The notes under the pieces: generated by a model | What the model saw: only the letters and a program-made list of their open reading frames with translations | What the model was told of the DNA's origin: nothing | Databases searched by the model: none | DNA from: Pseudocoprococcus catus | GTDB lineage: Bacteria > Bacillota > Clostridia > Lachnospirales > Lachnospiraceae | Reading direction: 5' to 3' | DNA length: 64,000 bases | Assembly (NCBI RefSeq): GCF_902381825.1 | Contig: NZ_LR698973.1 | Coordinates: forward strand, 1,447,358 to 1,511,357 | In this document: positions 25,812 through 34,382 of the stretch, one piece after another | How the letters are laid out: every line of letters begins with the position of its first letter | Position numbering within the stretch: position 1 is the stretch's first letter | Made by a program: the position numbers and the translations under genes

Positions 25812-26261
25812 CTAATCTAACTCATACTCTACTATTGTCTCCGGATGTTCACCGAACTCATCATACTTTGGCACAATTCCTCTGCACCCTTTATGCTGCA
25901 CATCAACCATTCTTCCATTAGCATCATAGAACACCGCATTCTCCCAATGCATTTCAAAATTATTTCTGTTTTCAAAACCAAAACCACAATGTAATACAAG
26001 CAGATGATTTCCTTCATCATATATGATTTTTTTTGTCAAAATATCCGTCGCAATTTTATTGTTGATTCCGGTCTCCCAGATGTATACCGGTACTTCCATT
26101 CTTTTAATCGTGCTATACGGATACGGTACATTTAATGTTTTATCTGCTTGAGCTTTTGAAGTTGTGGTGCTTGAACGCTTATTAGAACTGCTGCCGGAAT
26201 TATCTTCCCCTTTTAATACACAATAAACAATAACGATACCAATTACTAAAATCCAGAACAT
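25812..26261 (-). CDS. Hypothetical membrane-anchored protein
   Basis: A 149-residue protein: N-terminal transmembrane anchor (FWILVIGIVIVYCVL), a Ser-rich linker (SGSSSNKRSSTTTSK), then a soluble domain of about 95 residues with aromatic and acidic content (PVYIWETGINNKIATDILTKK; HCGFGFENRNNFEMHWENAVFYD). I do not recognise the family. The start at 26261 follows GGAGGAGAAAAA. A truncated copy of its 5' end survives at 25077-25190. Confidence 0.6.
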   Translation of the reverse strand: MFWILVIGIVIVYCVLKGEDNSGSSSNKRSSTTTSKAQADKTLNVPYPYSTIKRMEVPVYIWETGINNKIATDILTKKIIYDEGNHLLVLHCGFGFENRNNFEMHWENAVFYDANGRMVDVQHKGCRGIVPKYDEFGEHPETIVEYELD

Positions 26262-26302
26262 TTTTTCTCCTCCGTTCTCTAAAAATATATTTGCTTTGTT
26301 CT

Positions 26303-26345
26303 TTGTTGTCTCTAATATATCATATGGCATCAGCGGAGGTATTCC
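26303..26345. repeat. Duplicated leader block, copy 2
   Basis: Second copy of the block described at 25681-25727, upstream of the 25812-26261 gene. Differences are confined mainly to the GCAT-flanking six bases. Confidence 0.6.
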
Positions 26346-26418
26346 CGAAACATCAAAAAACCGCCCAGTCAGCATTCGCTGACCGGACGGCCTGTCTTAT
26401 ATCACTTCAAATTCAGTT

Positions 26419-27225
26419 TTACAGCACCTTCGACAGAAATTCCTTCAGTCTCACGTCCTTCGGATGTGCGAAGAATTCCTTCGGTTCTGCTTCTTCCTTG
26501 ATAACACCTTCATCGATGAAGACGACTCTGGAAGCCACTTCTCTGGCAAATCCCATCTCATGGGTGACAACCACCATGGTCATACCTTCCTCTGCCAGCT
26601 GTTTCATCAGCTCCAGAACTTCTCCGACCATTTCAGGGTCCAGGGCAGATGTCGGTTCGTCGAAAAGAATCACATCCGGATTCATGGCCAGGGCACGGAC
26701 AATGGCGATTCGCTGCTTCTGACCACCGGACAGTGTTGAAGGATAGACATTCGCCTTATCTTCCAGCCCAATACGTTTCAGCAGATTCATGGCCTGTTCT
26801 CTGGCTTCTTTCTTAATCTGCTCCTTGGTGGTTGTCACAGGAATCTGTTCTTTCTTGCCAAATGCCGCCAGACGATTATGACGTTTGGCTTTCTTCAGTT
26901 CCTGACAGCGTGTGTATACAGGTGCCAGCATAATATTCTCAAGAACGGTTTTGTTGTTGAAAAGATTAAAATGCTGGAATACCATGCCCATCTTTCTTCG
27001 ATGGATATTGATATCGACCTTCATATCTGCAATATCCACCCCGTTGAAGATAATCTGTCCCGATGTCGGGTCTTCCATACAGTTCAGGCAGCGGAGAAAT
27101 GTACTTTTACCAGAACCTGATGGTCCAATGATCGCCACAATATCGCCTTTATTGATGGTCATGTTGATGCCCTTCAAAACTTCGACACTGCCAAAGCTTT
27201 TCTTAAGATTAATTACGTCTATCAC
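26419..27225 (-). CDS. Polar amino-acid ABC transporter ATP-binding protein
   Basis: A 268-residue GlnQ/HisP-type ATPase: Walker [10 protein letters not shown] (residues 34-42), Q-loop VFQHFNLF, signature LSGGQKQR, Walker [14 protein letters not shown] and the switch histidine in VVTHEMGF. An insert of about 30 lysine-rich residues (about 106-138, [20 protein letters not shown]) lies in the helical subdomain before [10 protein letters not shown], making the protein longer than the usual 240-250. Translation starts at a GTG overlapping the permease gene by 17 nt, so the two are coupled. Confidence 0.93.
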   Translation of the reverse strand: MIDVINLKKSFGSVEVLKGINMTINKGDIVAIIGPSGSGKSTFLRCLNCMEDPTSGQIIFNGVDIADMKVDINIHRRKMGMVFQHFNLFNNKTVLENIMLAPVYTRCQELKKAKRHNRLAAFGKKEQIPVTTTKEQIKKEAREQAMNLLKRIGLEDKANVYPSTLSGGQKQRIAIVRALAMNPDVILFDEPTSALDPEMVGEVLELMKQLAEEGMTMVVVTHEMGFAREVASRVVFIDEGVIKEEAEPKEFFAHPKDVRLKEFLSKVL

Positions 27226-27919
27226 TCTTCTTCAGGCTCCTTTCCATCAATTTGATTAATAATGAAATAATCAGCACAAGAACGATATAAATCAATGCCA
27301 TGACAAGATATGGAACCATAAATTCATAGCTGTTGCTGCCGATATAGTTAAATGCTACATAAAGGTCTGCCGCACCGACAAAACTGACAACAGATGTCTC
27401 CTTGATCAAGGAAATGAATTCATTGCCCAATGTCGGAAGAATGTTTTTGACCGCCTGTGGGATAACAATTTTGATCATACTTGTACCAAAACTCAAACCC
27501 ACTGCACGTCCGGCTTCCATCTGTCCCGGATCTACAGACTGAATACCACTTCGCATAATCTCAGATATGTAGGCGCCGCTGTTCAGACCAAAGACCATCA
27601 TCGCCACCTGAACACCTGTAATCTTCAAACCGATAATCGGTAAAAGAACATAGTAGAAGACAAGGAGCTGAACAACCATAGGCGTACCGCGGAATAATGC
27701 AACATAAAAGCTGCAGATCGCATTCAGCACCTTCGGCAATGTTTTATATTTTGGGAGTACACGGACAGTGGCAATGATCGTACCGATAATAATACCGATG
27801 ATCAGACCGGCAATGGCAATCATCAGGGTGTTCTGCAGCCCCTGAAGCACCTTGTTGTAGCCATTCTGCTCCCAGAATATCTCTATAAACTTGTTAACTT
27901 TCTGATCAAAATTTCCCAT
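27209..27919 (-). CDS. Amino-acid ABC transporter permease (HisM/GlnP type)
   Basis: A 236-residue permease with about five membrane helices and the EAA loop [28 protein letters not shown] (about 130-160). The N-terminal [16 protein letters not shown] is characteristic of the polar amino-acid uptake family. It lies between the binding-protein gene (71 bp upstream) and the ATPase gene (overlap). It probably homodimerises, as only one permease gene is present. Confidence 0.93.
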   Translation of the reverse strand: MGNFDQKVNKFIEIFWEQNGYNKVLQGLQNTLMIAIAGLIIGIIIGTIIATVRVLPKYKTLPKVLNAICSFYVALFRGTPMVVQLLVFYYVLLPIIGLKITGVQVAMMVFGLNSGAYISEIMRSGIQSVDPGQMEAGRAVGLSFGTSMIKIVIPQAVKNILPTLGNEFISLIKETSVVSFVGAADLYVAFNYIGSNSYEFMVPYLVMALIYIVLVLIISLLIKLMERSLKKSDRRN

Positions 27920-27990
27920 AATGACTCTTCTTTATCCTTTCAGGCTCGTACAGCATAACAGATGGGTTGTAGACCCATCTGTTATAAATA

Positions 27991-28887
27991 TTACTGCATT
28001 GCGTTGATAGATGCTGTAATTGCTGTAGCAGGAGCAGCATCAATAATCACGTAGTTGATGTTGCCATTTAACATATCCTGAACAGCCAGGGAACCACTCT
28101 TGTATGTGACACATTCAGCAGGCAGACCCGGGAAGCCCCAGTCATCGCTGCCTTCAACGTAATACTGACCTGTTGTACCGGCCTGAACACCAATCTTGTC
28201 AGAGCTGCTTAATTCACCAAGTTTAGCTGCAACTTCATCAGCTGTCTTGCATTCGTCAAATGTTGTATCTGCACTTGGCACAATCAGTCTCTGGGATGCC
28301 TGATAATAAGAATCTGTAAATGTGACATATTCCTGTCTTTCTTCGTTGATTGTCAGACCTGCCATAGCGATATCACATTTCTGCTGGCTGACAGATAAGC
28401 ATACAGCATCGAAATCCATGTTCTGAATAACAAGTTCCTTGCCGAGTTCATCTGCAAGAAGTTTAGCGATTTCCATATCAATACCATAGTACTGGTCACC
28501 CTTTGTGTATTCAAAAGGCTCGAAAGCTGCATTTGTAGCTACAACCAACTGGTCTTTGGAACTGTCAAGCTCTGCTGATTCAACAGCTTCAGGTTCATCA
28601 TCACCGAAATATTTTGCACAGATGGCATCCAGTGTACCGTCATCTTTGATCTTCTGGATAAATGTGTTTGTCTGTTCAAGCAGTTCAGGCTGTGTTTTAT
28701 CCACACCAAATGCATATTCTTCACTTGTCAAGTCCACATCGATAACCTTTGCTGTGTTGGCACTGCCTGCTGCAGTTTCTCCTGATGCGCCTGTTGTTTC
28801 ATTCTTGCTGCTGGAACTGCCGCATGCTGCCAGTGAAAGGGTACATGCTGCAACCAGAAGAGCACTTAATACTTTTCTCATTTTCAT
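27991..28887 (-). CDS. Amino-acid-binding lipoprotein, apparently circularly permuted
   Basis: A 298-residue family-3 solute-binding protein with a lipoprotein signal (LSLAAC, Cys22). The order of parts is unusual. Residues 47-95 (DVDLTSEEYAFGVDKTQPEL ... DGTLDAICAKYFG) are what normally forms the C-terminal strand and helices of such proteins. Next, after a short linker, comes the normal N-terminal start (QLVVATNAAFEPFEY, about 113), and the chain ends at VIIDAAPATAITASINAMQ without the usual terminal segment. This is best explained as a circular permutation. The ligand is probably a polar amino acid. It is first gene of the transporter operon with AAGGAGG before the ATG. Confidence 0.9.
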   Translation of the reverse strand: MKMRKVLSALLVAACTLSLAACGSSSSKNETTGASGETAAGSANTAKVIDVDLTSEEYAFGVDKTQPELLEQTNTFIQKIKDDGTLDAICAKYFGDDEPEAVESAELDSSKDQLVVATNAAFEPFEYTKGDQYYGIDMEIAKLLADELGKELVIQNMDFDAVCLSVSQQKCDIAMAGLTINEERQEYVTFTDSYYQASQRLIVPSADTTFDECKTADEVAAKLGELSSSDKIGVQAGTTGQYYVEGSDDWGFPGLPAECVTYKSGSLAVQDMLNGNINYVIIDAAPATAITASINAMQ

Positions 28888-28990
28888 TTTACTTATCCTC
28901 CTTAAAATTATCGTTGCTTCTCGGTGTATGTTTATTCATTAGGAATGCATACTGACCTCTTACATATTTTATCATGTTTTCCGCAAAAAA

Positions 28991-30535
28991 CTAGTCTAAA
29001 TTCTGATTTTCCAGTACATGGGAAGGTGAATGGTTATATTCTTCCAGATATTCCTTGACATATTCCACATCTGTACGGCAATCCGCATAGATCGTGCCGT
29101 ATTTCTGTCGCGTCTCATTGCCCTTGCCGGTAATCAGAAGAACGGTAGGCCGCTTGCACTCCATAATGGCTTTGTGGATAGCCACACCTCTGTCTTCGAT
29201 AATCTCATACGGACAATTCTTCTGAGCCACATACTGGGCAATGTCCTCTGAAATCTGCTGTACAGGCTCCTTGCCGGGATCCTCAGCCACAAGATAAACC
29301 TTCTTGGAATATTCTCCGGCAATGAGACCAAGGTCCTTACGACGGATATAGGCCTTATAGCCCGGGCATCCGAAAATAGCCACGATATCATGATCCGGAT
29401 ATTCTTCTCTTGTGGAACCGAATAACTTCTCAAAGCTCAGTTTATTGTGGGCATAGTCCACAACCGCTGTCACGCGCTTGTCGGCACTTGTATACAGTTC
29501 CATACGGCCACTGGATCTTGCCCTGTGAAGACCGGACTTGATGTATTCAAGAGGAATGTTCAGCAGTGTCGCTGCAGCCACAACGGCAACGGCATTCTCC
29601 ACATTGAATAAGCCCGGCATGGTCAGTGAAAATGTCTCATCAAACTTATCGCATTTCACAGAGAAAATGATTTCTCCATCTTCTTTGTGAATATTGTAGC
29701 CATAAAAATCCGCAGACGGATCCTTCAGACTGAATGTCTTGAAGCTGCCGGCATCCTCTGCAGCCTTTAAGGCACGCTCCACAAAATCCGCATCCAGATT
29801 GACAACTGCCTGTTTAGCCAGCGCAAACATCTTCATCTTAGATGAAATATAATCTTCAAAATCCTTATGCTCGATCGGACTGATATGGTCCTCTGAAATA
29901 TTCAGATAAACCGCCACATCAAACTGCATATTATTCACACGGTCATACTTTAACGCCTGACTGGAAACTTCCATCTCCAGATAAGTAATACCGCTGTCTA
30001 CCGCATGGCGCATATGCTCATGTAATTCCACCGATTCCGGTGTTGTAATATGGGATTCCTGTCGAATCACACCATCGTATATGTCGATGGATGATAAAAC
30101 AGCACTTTCTTTGCCCCCTGTGGCTGCCATATAGTCATCCACAATGGCTTTCATATAATAAGCAGATGTGGATTTTCCCTTTGTACCGCCAAAACCGATG
30201 ACCGTCAATTCCTGCCATGCTTTGTTGAAATACATCTCAGCCAGCGGCGGCATGGCTTTACGGATATCCTTCACAATCAGACACGGCACCTTGGTCTCTG
30301 TTTCATATTGTACTTCAGAAACATAAGCCACAGCACCTGCCCGGATCGCATTTTCCAGATACTGTTCTTTAAAGGCTGCACCTTTGCAGATGAAAAGGGT
30401 TCCCGGTGTCACTGCCCTTGAATCATACGTCAGATATGTAATGACCGTCTCATCCCTGCCCATCATTTCCGCCTCTGCCAGCATATCGACAGAAGACAGC
30501 AAATCTGCATATTCTTTTAATGTATAATTTTTCAT
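28991..30535 (-). CDS. Second MurE-like Mur ligase, non-canonical specificity motif
   Basis: A 514-residue Mur ligase: N-terminal YDSRAVTPGTLFICKG, ATPase loop GFGGTKGKSTSAYYM (about residue 110), EVSSQALKYDRV, VDYAHNKLSFEKL, and ITGKGNETRQ. Where MurE enzymes carry the third-residue specificity motif (DNPR for diaminopimelate), this one reads AEDPGKEP, so the amino acid added is probably different. It lies 93 bp downstream of an ATP-grasp gene on the same strand, and the two likely form an operon. Since murE at 15643 has the standard motif, this paralogue probably has a specialised wall or peptide role. Confidence 0.8.
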   Translation of the reverse strand: MKNYTLKEYADLLSSVDMLAEAEMMGRDETVITYLTYDSRAVTPGTLFICKGAAFKEQYLENAIRAGAVAYVSEVQYETETKVPCLIVKDIRKAMPPLAEMYFNKAWQELTVIGFGGTKGKSTSAYYMKAIVDDYMAATGGKESAVLSSIDIYDGVIRQESHITTPESVELHEHMRHAVDSGITYLEMEVSSQALKYDRVNNMQFDVAVYLNISEDHISPIEHKDFEDYISSKMKMFALAKQAVVNLDADFVERALKAAEDAGSFKTFSLKDPSADFYGYNIHKEDGEIIFSVKCDKFDETFSLTMPGLFNVENAVAVVAAATLLNIPLEYIKSGLHRARSSGRMELYTSADKRVTAVVDYAHNKLSFEKLFGSTREEYPDHDIVAIFGCPGYKAYIRRKDLGLIAGEYSKKVYLVAEDPGKEPVQQISEDIAQYVAQKNCPYEIIEDRGVAIHKAIMECKRPTVLLITGKGNETRQKYGTIYADCRTDVEYVKEYLEEYNHSPSHVLENQNLD

Positions 30536-30608
30536 ACGTATTTCCTCCTTGCAATTAACTGCATACGTATAGGTTCAAATTCAAACATCTGTGCAAGTGA
30601 ATGGTATA

Positions 30609-30633
30609 GTTATTTCGAAAACAATGTACTAGC
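30609..30633. repeat. Second copy of the TTTCGAAA-core motif
   Basis: GTTATTTCGAAAA at 30609-30621, followed by ATGTACTAG, matches the motif at 15623-15645. Both copies directly abut the stop codon of a gene linked to MurE-type ligases. Here the flanking arms are not a perfect palindrome. Confidence 0.4.
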
Positions 30634-31840
30634 TATAGTACTTCTTATACTTTTCAAAATGACTCAGATGGGTTTTGATCATACGGGCCAGTCTCGGCAT
30701 ACCGAGATCTCCCTTCATGAAACTTGGATTCACAACCTTCTTCTCTTTGATCAGCTTCTTCATCTTTGCCTTCAGAGCAGGATCCTTGACATACTTAAAG
30801 GCAACGGCTTTTGGAACAACCATCCAGAGATGCTCTTCTTTGGCGTAACGCAGCGGCAGTTCCTTGCCGTAAACAAAGTCTTCCACAATATATTCTGCCA
30901 CATTAAATCCGGAACCGGTCACATAATAATTGCTTCGGCCCTGTCTTGTATTGATCTCAAAGAACTTGAACTTGCCGTCTCTTCTGTCGTATTTGATATC
31001 GAAATTGGAAAATCCCACATAATGCAGTTCTTCGAGCAAATCTTTGACACGCATCATCAGTTCCTTATTCGGCTCTGTGATAATGACTGCATGATTGCCC
31101 AATCCGTGCGGTGTATGCTCTTCAAGAAGCACATGACCAAGGCACATCATTTTCACCTTGCCGTTGTGATCCGAATAGGATGTCAGCACACGCATATACT
31201 CATCATTACCCGGAATCATATCCTGAATAATCAGTTTGCCTGTATAACCGGCCCCGTAAATGTCATCCAGCACCTGATCCAGTTCCTTCTTATCTTTAAT
31301 CGTGTACACCTTCTTCTGTGTATCAAAAGGATGCTCCCAGTACTGAATGCTGTCGGATGGCTTCAAGATCACAGGGAAGGGGAAATTCATCTCAAAATCA
31401 TGTCCCATCTCTTTGTTGTGGATAATGGTTCCCGGATAATCCACGCCATGTTTCTCACAAAGTTTATAGAATGTCTCTTTCTGCTGGAGACTGTTCATCA
31501 AATCAAAATCAATATATGGTGCAATGGTATTCTTCGGCAGTTCATTCTTATGCTTGCTGATCAATGCCACATAGCTGTCACCGCAGCCCACCAGAACAAC
31601 GGTCTTGTCTGCATGCTTGAAGCAGAAGCTCTTCACTGTCTTCATAAAAACTTCATCTGTGTCAATCTTCGGGTTTGGTGTATATTCAATAATTCTGCTC
31701 TGGTAACTCGGACCTGTGGCAAACTTACCAAATGTATAGGATTTCACTTTATAACGTTCATAAAATGCACGGGCAACACTGTATGTATTGATGTCCCCGC
31801 CAAACAGCATCGGTATAAAATCTCTTTCTTTGAAATTCAT
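30629..31840 (-). CDS. ATP-grasp carboxylate-amine ligase resembling D-aspartate ligase
   Basis: A 403-residue ATP-grasp enzyme. The N-terminal FIPMLFGGDINTYSVARAFYE, the VGCGDSYVALISKHK segment, the ATP-binding PFPVILKPSDSIQYW and IIQDMIPGNDEYMRVL, and the metal/ATP motif FFEINTRQGRSNYYV follow the pattern I recall for the Enterococcus faecium D-aspartate ligase that appends D-Asp to the stem-peptide lysine. Membership of the ATP-grasp family is firm; the substrate is inference. It is first in an apparent operon with the MurE-like gene, suggesting a joint job on a muropeptide or similar acceptor. Confidence 0.8.
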   Translation of the reverse strand: MNFKERDFIPMLFGGDINTYSVARAFYERYKVKSYTFGKFATGPSYQSRIIEYTPNPKIDTDEVFMKTVKSFCFKHADKTVVLVGCGDSYVALISKHKNELPKNTIAPYIDFDLMNSLQQKETFYKLCEKHGVDYPGTIIHNKEMGHDFEMNFPFPVILKPSDSIQYWEHPFDTQKKVYTIKDKKELDQVLDDIYGAGYTGKLIIQDMIPGNDEYMRVLTSYSDHNGKVKMMCLGHVLLEEHTPHGLGNHAVIITEPNKELMMRVKDLLEELHYVGFSNFDIKYDRRDGKFKFFEINTRQGRSNYYVTGSGFNVAEYIVEDFVYGKELPLRYAKEEHLWMVVPKAVAFKYVKDPALKAKMKKLIKEKKVVNPSFMKGDLGMPRLARMIKTHLSHFEKYKKYYS

Positions 31841-31976
31841 TGCTAATCGCCTTTCTTTCTATTTACAGTAACTTTCATTATAACTTAACCCTTTTCCCCT
31901 GTCAACGTCTGTCAAACAGCCTGTTTCCCTTCGTTTCTCAGTTTCTGCTTATTGAAACGAAATCTTTCATATAATC

Positions 31977-32687
31977 TTATCTTTTGTTTAACCGATTATC
32001 AATTTTGACAATCGTATCCCTGATATCTGATTCATATTTCTCCATTTCAATCTCAACAGGAGAGGGTGCCTTTCTCTTTGCCGCCGAAACAAAAGGATTA
32101 AAAAACAGCAGAATACCTGCAGCCACACCAAAAGCATAAGCAGCCTCAAGAATCCCGGGCTGTGTCGGCACATGGCCCACAAACAGCTGATAAATCCGAC
32201 CAAACACCCCGGCCACATCCACATCCTGATCATAAGTCATGATGGTAAAAGCCGAACCCGTCAGAATGATCAGACTCACGCATACCGTCTTCAAAATCGT
32301 CACCCACCACGGTGCCGTCTTTTTGCCTCCCCATTCAACAATCAACTTTTCCGCTCCCAGCAGCACACACTGGCACTGGATACCTGCAAATTGCTTCCGG
32401 ACCTGCACTGTGATTGCTTCCACCAACATTAAAACAGAGATGACACTCCGCCCCGTCTCTTGAGGCTGCAGGCCTGTCACCGGCATCTGTTTGGCAAAAT
32501 CCGCCACCTTCCTGTCCGTTCCCACAATTTCACATAGATCTCCCATAGTCAACGGCTGCACCTCAACTTCAATATAATCATCCGCCAGCAAGTAGATTAC
32601 AACCTGTTTCTGAGTCTTTGCTGTCTCATCTCCTGTTGTTGATTCTGCTTTCATTGTCTCATCTCCTGTTTTCGACTCTGTTTTCAT
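31977..32687 (-). CDS. spoVAA: Stage V sporulation protein AA, repeat-extended N-terminus
   Basis: A 236-residue SpoVAA, a membrane component linked to the SpoVA dipicolinate channel. Two membrane segments (ILKTVCVSLIILTGSAFTIM; YAFGVAAGILLFFNPF) bracket the conserved DVDVAGVFGRIYQLFVG, and APSPVEIEMEKYESDI ends the domain, as in Bacillus SpoVAA. The start region is a threefold 33-bp tandem repeat in which each unit supplies a ribosome site and ATG, so translation could begin at 32687 or 32654. It lies downstream of sigF, the ancestral position of the spoVA operon. Confidence 0.87.
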   Translation of the reverse strand: MKTESKTGDETMKAESTTGDETAKTQKQVVIYLLADDYIEVEVQPLTMGDLCEIVGTDRKVADFAKQMPVTGLQPQETGRSVISVLMLVEAITVQVRKQFAGIQCQCVLLGAEKLIVEWGGKKTAPWWVTILKTVCVSLIILTGSAFTIMTYDQDVDVAGVFGRIYQLFVGHVPTQPGILEAAYAFGVAAGILLFFNPFVSAAKRKAPSPVEIEMEKYESDIRDTIVKIDNRLNKR

Positions 32688-32720
32688 TGTCTCATCCTCT
32701 GTTTTCGACTCTGCTTTTCA
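32622..32720. repeat. Three 33-bp tandem repeats spanning the spoVAA start
   Basis: Units at 32622-32654, 32655-32687 and 32688-32720, each encoding a version of ES(K/T)TGDET(M/A)K. Units two and three each contain an AGG(A)-ATGAGACA-ATG arrangement, so the translation start has been duplicated. Confidence 0.85.
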
Positions 32721-32806
32721 ACATTTCTCCGATACCGGTTTCTTCGCTCTACCCCTTTAATGGATTCCACATCCGATAGTATCTCAAAAACAAACAGCAC
32801 TATGCA

Positions 32807-33523
32807 TCAGCAAATATACATCTTCATTTTTCTGAGTATCCGCTTCTCCAGTCTGGATACCTGTACCTGAGATACCCCCATCCTTTTTGCAATCTGTGAC
32901 TGCGTCTGATCATAATAAAATCTGAGAACAATAATTTCTCTCTCCCTCTGATCCAGTGCAGACAATGAATCCGCCAGCATCATCCGATCCAGGGCCGCAT
33001 CTCCCTCTCCGCTTCGGGCAGACAGTTTGTCCATCAATCGGATACTACTGCCGTCACCGTCATAGATTGTCTGCTGCAGCGACGCCACCTCCTGCCCTGA
33101 ATTGACCGCCAGCAATACATCTTCCATAGACATACCAACATCCTTCACGATTTCGCTGAGGGTCGGTTCCCTTCCCAGCTTTTCCAGCAACTGTTCTCTA
33201 CTACGATTCACTGCCGCCCGATTATCTTTAATCGACCGACTGACCTTAATGGCACCATTATCCCTCATAAAACGACGAATTTCGCCGGCAATCATCGGTA
33301 CAGCATAAGTCGAAAAACGCACATCATAACTCAGGTCAAAATAGTCAATGGCCTTCAGAAGCCCGATCATCCCTATCTGAAATAAATCTTCTTTCTCCAC
33401 TCCTCTGGCCGTATATCGGCTGACAATATGTTTTACAAGCCCGATGTTCTCCTGTACCAGATAATTTCTGGCCTCCTTGTCCCCTGCCTGTGCCCTTTGA
33501 AGCTGCTCACGGACATCTGTCAC
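32807..33523 (-). CDS. sigF: RNA polymerase sporulation sigma factor SigF
   Basis: A 238-residue sigma-70-family factor, the first forespore-specific sigma. Region 2 (IGLVKHIVSRY...GVEKEDLFQIGMIGLLKAIDYFD...VRFSTYAVPMIAGEIRRFMRDN) and region 4 (LDQREREIIVLRFYYDQTQSQIAKRMGVSQVQVSRLEKRIL) are complete. The GTG start overlaps the spoIIAB stop by 4 nt, indicating translational coupling with its anti-sigma factor. It is the third gene of the spoIIA operon, followed by spoVAA. Confidence 0.96.
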   Translation of the reverse strand: MTDVREQLQRAQAGDKEARNYLVQENIGLVKHIVSRYTARGVEKEDLFQIGMIGLLKAIDYFDLSYDVRFSTYAVPMIAGEIRRFMRDNGAIKVSRSIKDNRAAVNRSREQLLEKLGREPTLSEIVKDVGMSMEDVLLAVNSGQEVASLQQTIYDGDGSSIRLMDKLSARSGEGDAALDRMMLADSLSALDQREREIIVLRFYYDQTQSQIAKRMGVSQVQVSRLEKRILRKMKMYIC

Positions 33524-33975
33524 CTGACGGACCTCTTTTTGCTGCGAAGAACTGCAGGCCTTTCAATCTTCTTCCTCATTTTCACCTTTGTACCCTGTCC
33601 CGATGTCGAGGTCACTTCCAGCTCATCCATAAACGCCTCCATAAATGTAAAGCCCATGCCGGCATGATTTGTTTCCGGACGCGATGTGTATAAAGGCTCC
33701 ATGGCCAGTTCCACATCATCCATCCCGATTCCCTCGTCCTCAATTTCAACTTCCAGCCATTCATCCTGAATTTCCGCTCTGATCTCTACGCTTCCGCCTT
33801 TACCGTCATAACCGTGTACGACTGCATTCGTGACGGCTTCCGAAACGGCTGTCTTAATATCTGACAATTCTTCCATCGTCGGATCCATTTTTGCTGAAAA
33901 AGCAGCCACCGTCACCCGTGCAAAATACTCATTTTCCGCAATGGCATTCATTGTCAGACGCATTTTATCTCTCAT
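33520..33975 (-). CDS. spoIIAB: Anti-sigma F factor SpoIIAB (serine kinase)
   Basis: A 151-residue GHKL-fold protein kinase that holds SigF inactive and phosphorylates SpoIIAA. The N-box is EAVTNAVVHGYDG, the G1 box is EDEGIGMDD, and the G2 region NHAGMGFTFMEAFMD is followed by STSGQGTKV. The start at 33975 (MRDKMRLTMNAIAENEYFARV) aligns residue for residue with characterised SpoIIAB proteins and overlaps the end of spoIIAA; the open frame upstream of that is merely read-through of the preceding gene. Confidence 0.95.
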   Translation of the reverse strand: MRDKMRLTMNAIAENEYFARVTVAAFSAKMDPTMEELSDIKTAVSEAVTNAVVHGYDGKGGSVEIRAEIQDEWLEVEIEDEGIGMDDVELAMEPLYTSRPETNHAGMGFTFMEAFMDELEVTSTSGQGTKVKMRKKIERPAVLRSKKRSVR

Positions 33976-34321
33976 CCCCGGCTCCGCCTCCTTCCACTGC
34001 TGCCAAAAACTGCGCTTCATCTTCATAACACGGAATAATTTTATGCAGCCCGGCCATCCGGTAAATCCTCCGAACCCCGCTCTGCATGCGAATGATATAA
34101 ACAGCACCGCCCCATGCCCTGATTTCCCGATAAAGTCCGATCATCATGCCTACACCGGCACTATCCATAAAGACTGTATCCGCCAGATCAAAAACCAACA
34201 GCCGGAAGCACTGCTGCCTGAGCAGCCCTTCCGTGTACCTGATAATCGTTTCCGCCTGAAAATGATCAATTTCCCGGCCGGGCACCACAAACAAAATGCT
34301 GCGGACAATACGATATTCCAT
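33965..34321 (-). CDS. spoIIAA: Anti-anti-sigma F factor SpoIIAA
   Basis: A 118-residue STAS-domain protein that, when unphosphorylated, releases SigF from SpoIIAB in the forespore. The regulatory serine sits in FMDSAGVGMMIG (the usual DSSG reads DSAG; the phospho-acceptor first serine is kept). REIDHFQAETI is the conserved first helix region. GGGGAGGAGA precedes the ATG. It is first in the operon spoIIAA-spoIIAB-sigF-spoVAA. A MITE ends about 60 bp upstream, close to or within the expected promoter region. Confidence 0.94.
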   Translation of the reverse strand: MEYRIVRSILFVVPGREIDHFQAETIIRYTEGLLRQQCFRLLVFDLADTVFMDSAGVGMMIGLYREIRAWGGAVYIIRMQSGVRRIYRMAGLHKIIPCYEDEAQFLAAVEGGGAGDER

Positions 34322-34382
34322 AAAAAAATCTCCTCCCCATCTGAGGTTGGTGTCTATCCTTCATAAAACAATTTCGTTATTT

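Noticed and set aside
30659-31846. 395-codon plus-strand open frame
   Set aside because: Complete antisense shadow of the ATP-grasp gene, whose protein has clear family motifs; the antisense product is low-complexity and unrecognisable.
32622-32720. Possible direct-repeat phage attachment site
   Set aside because: Contiguous coding repeats within the spoVAA start; no integrase or prophage genes nearby.
34322-34374. Sigma-H promoter for spoIIAA between the MITE and the gene
   Set aside because: An AGGAT element is present but no convincing GAAT -10 at the right spacing could be found, so no promoter was called.
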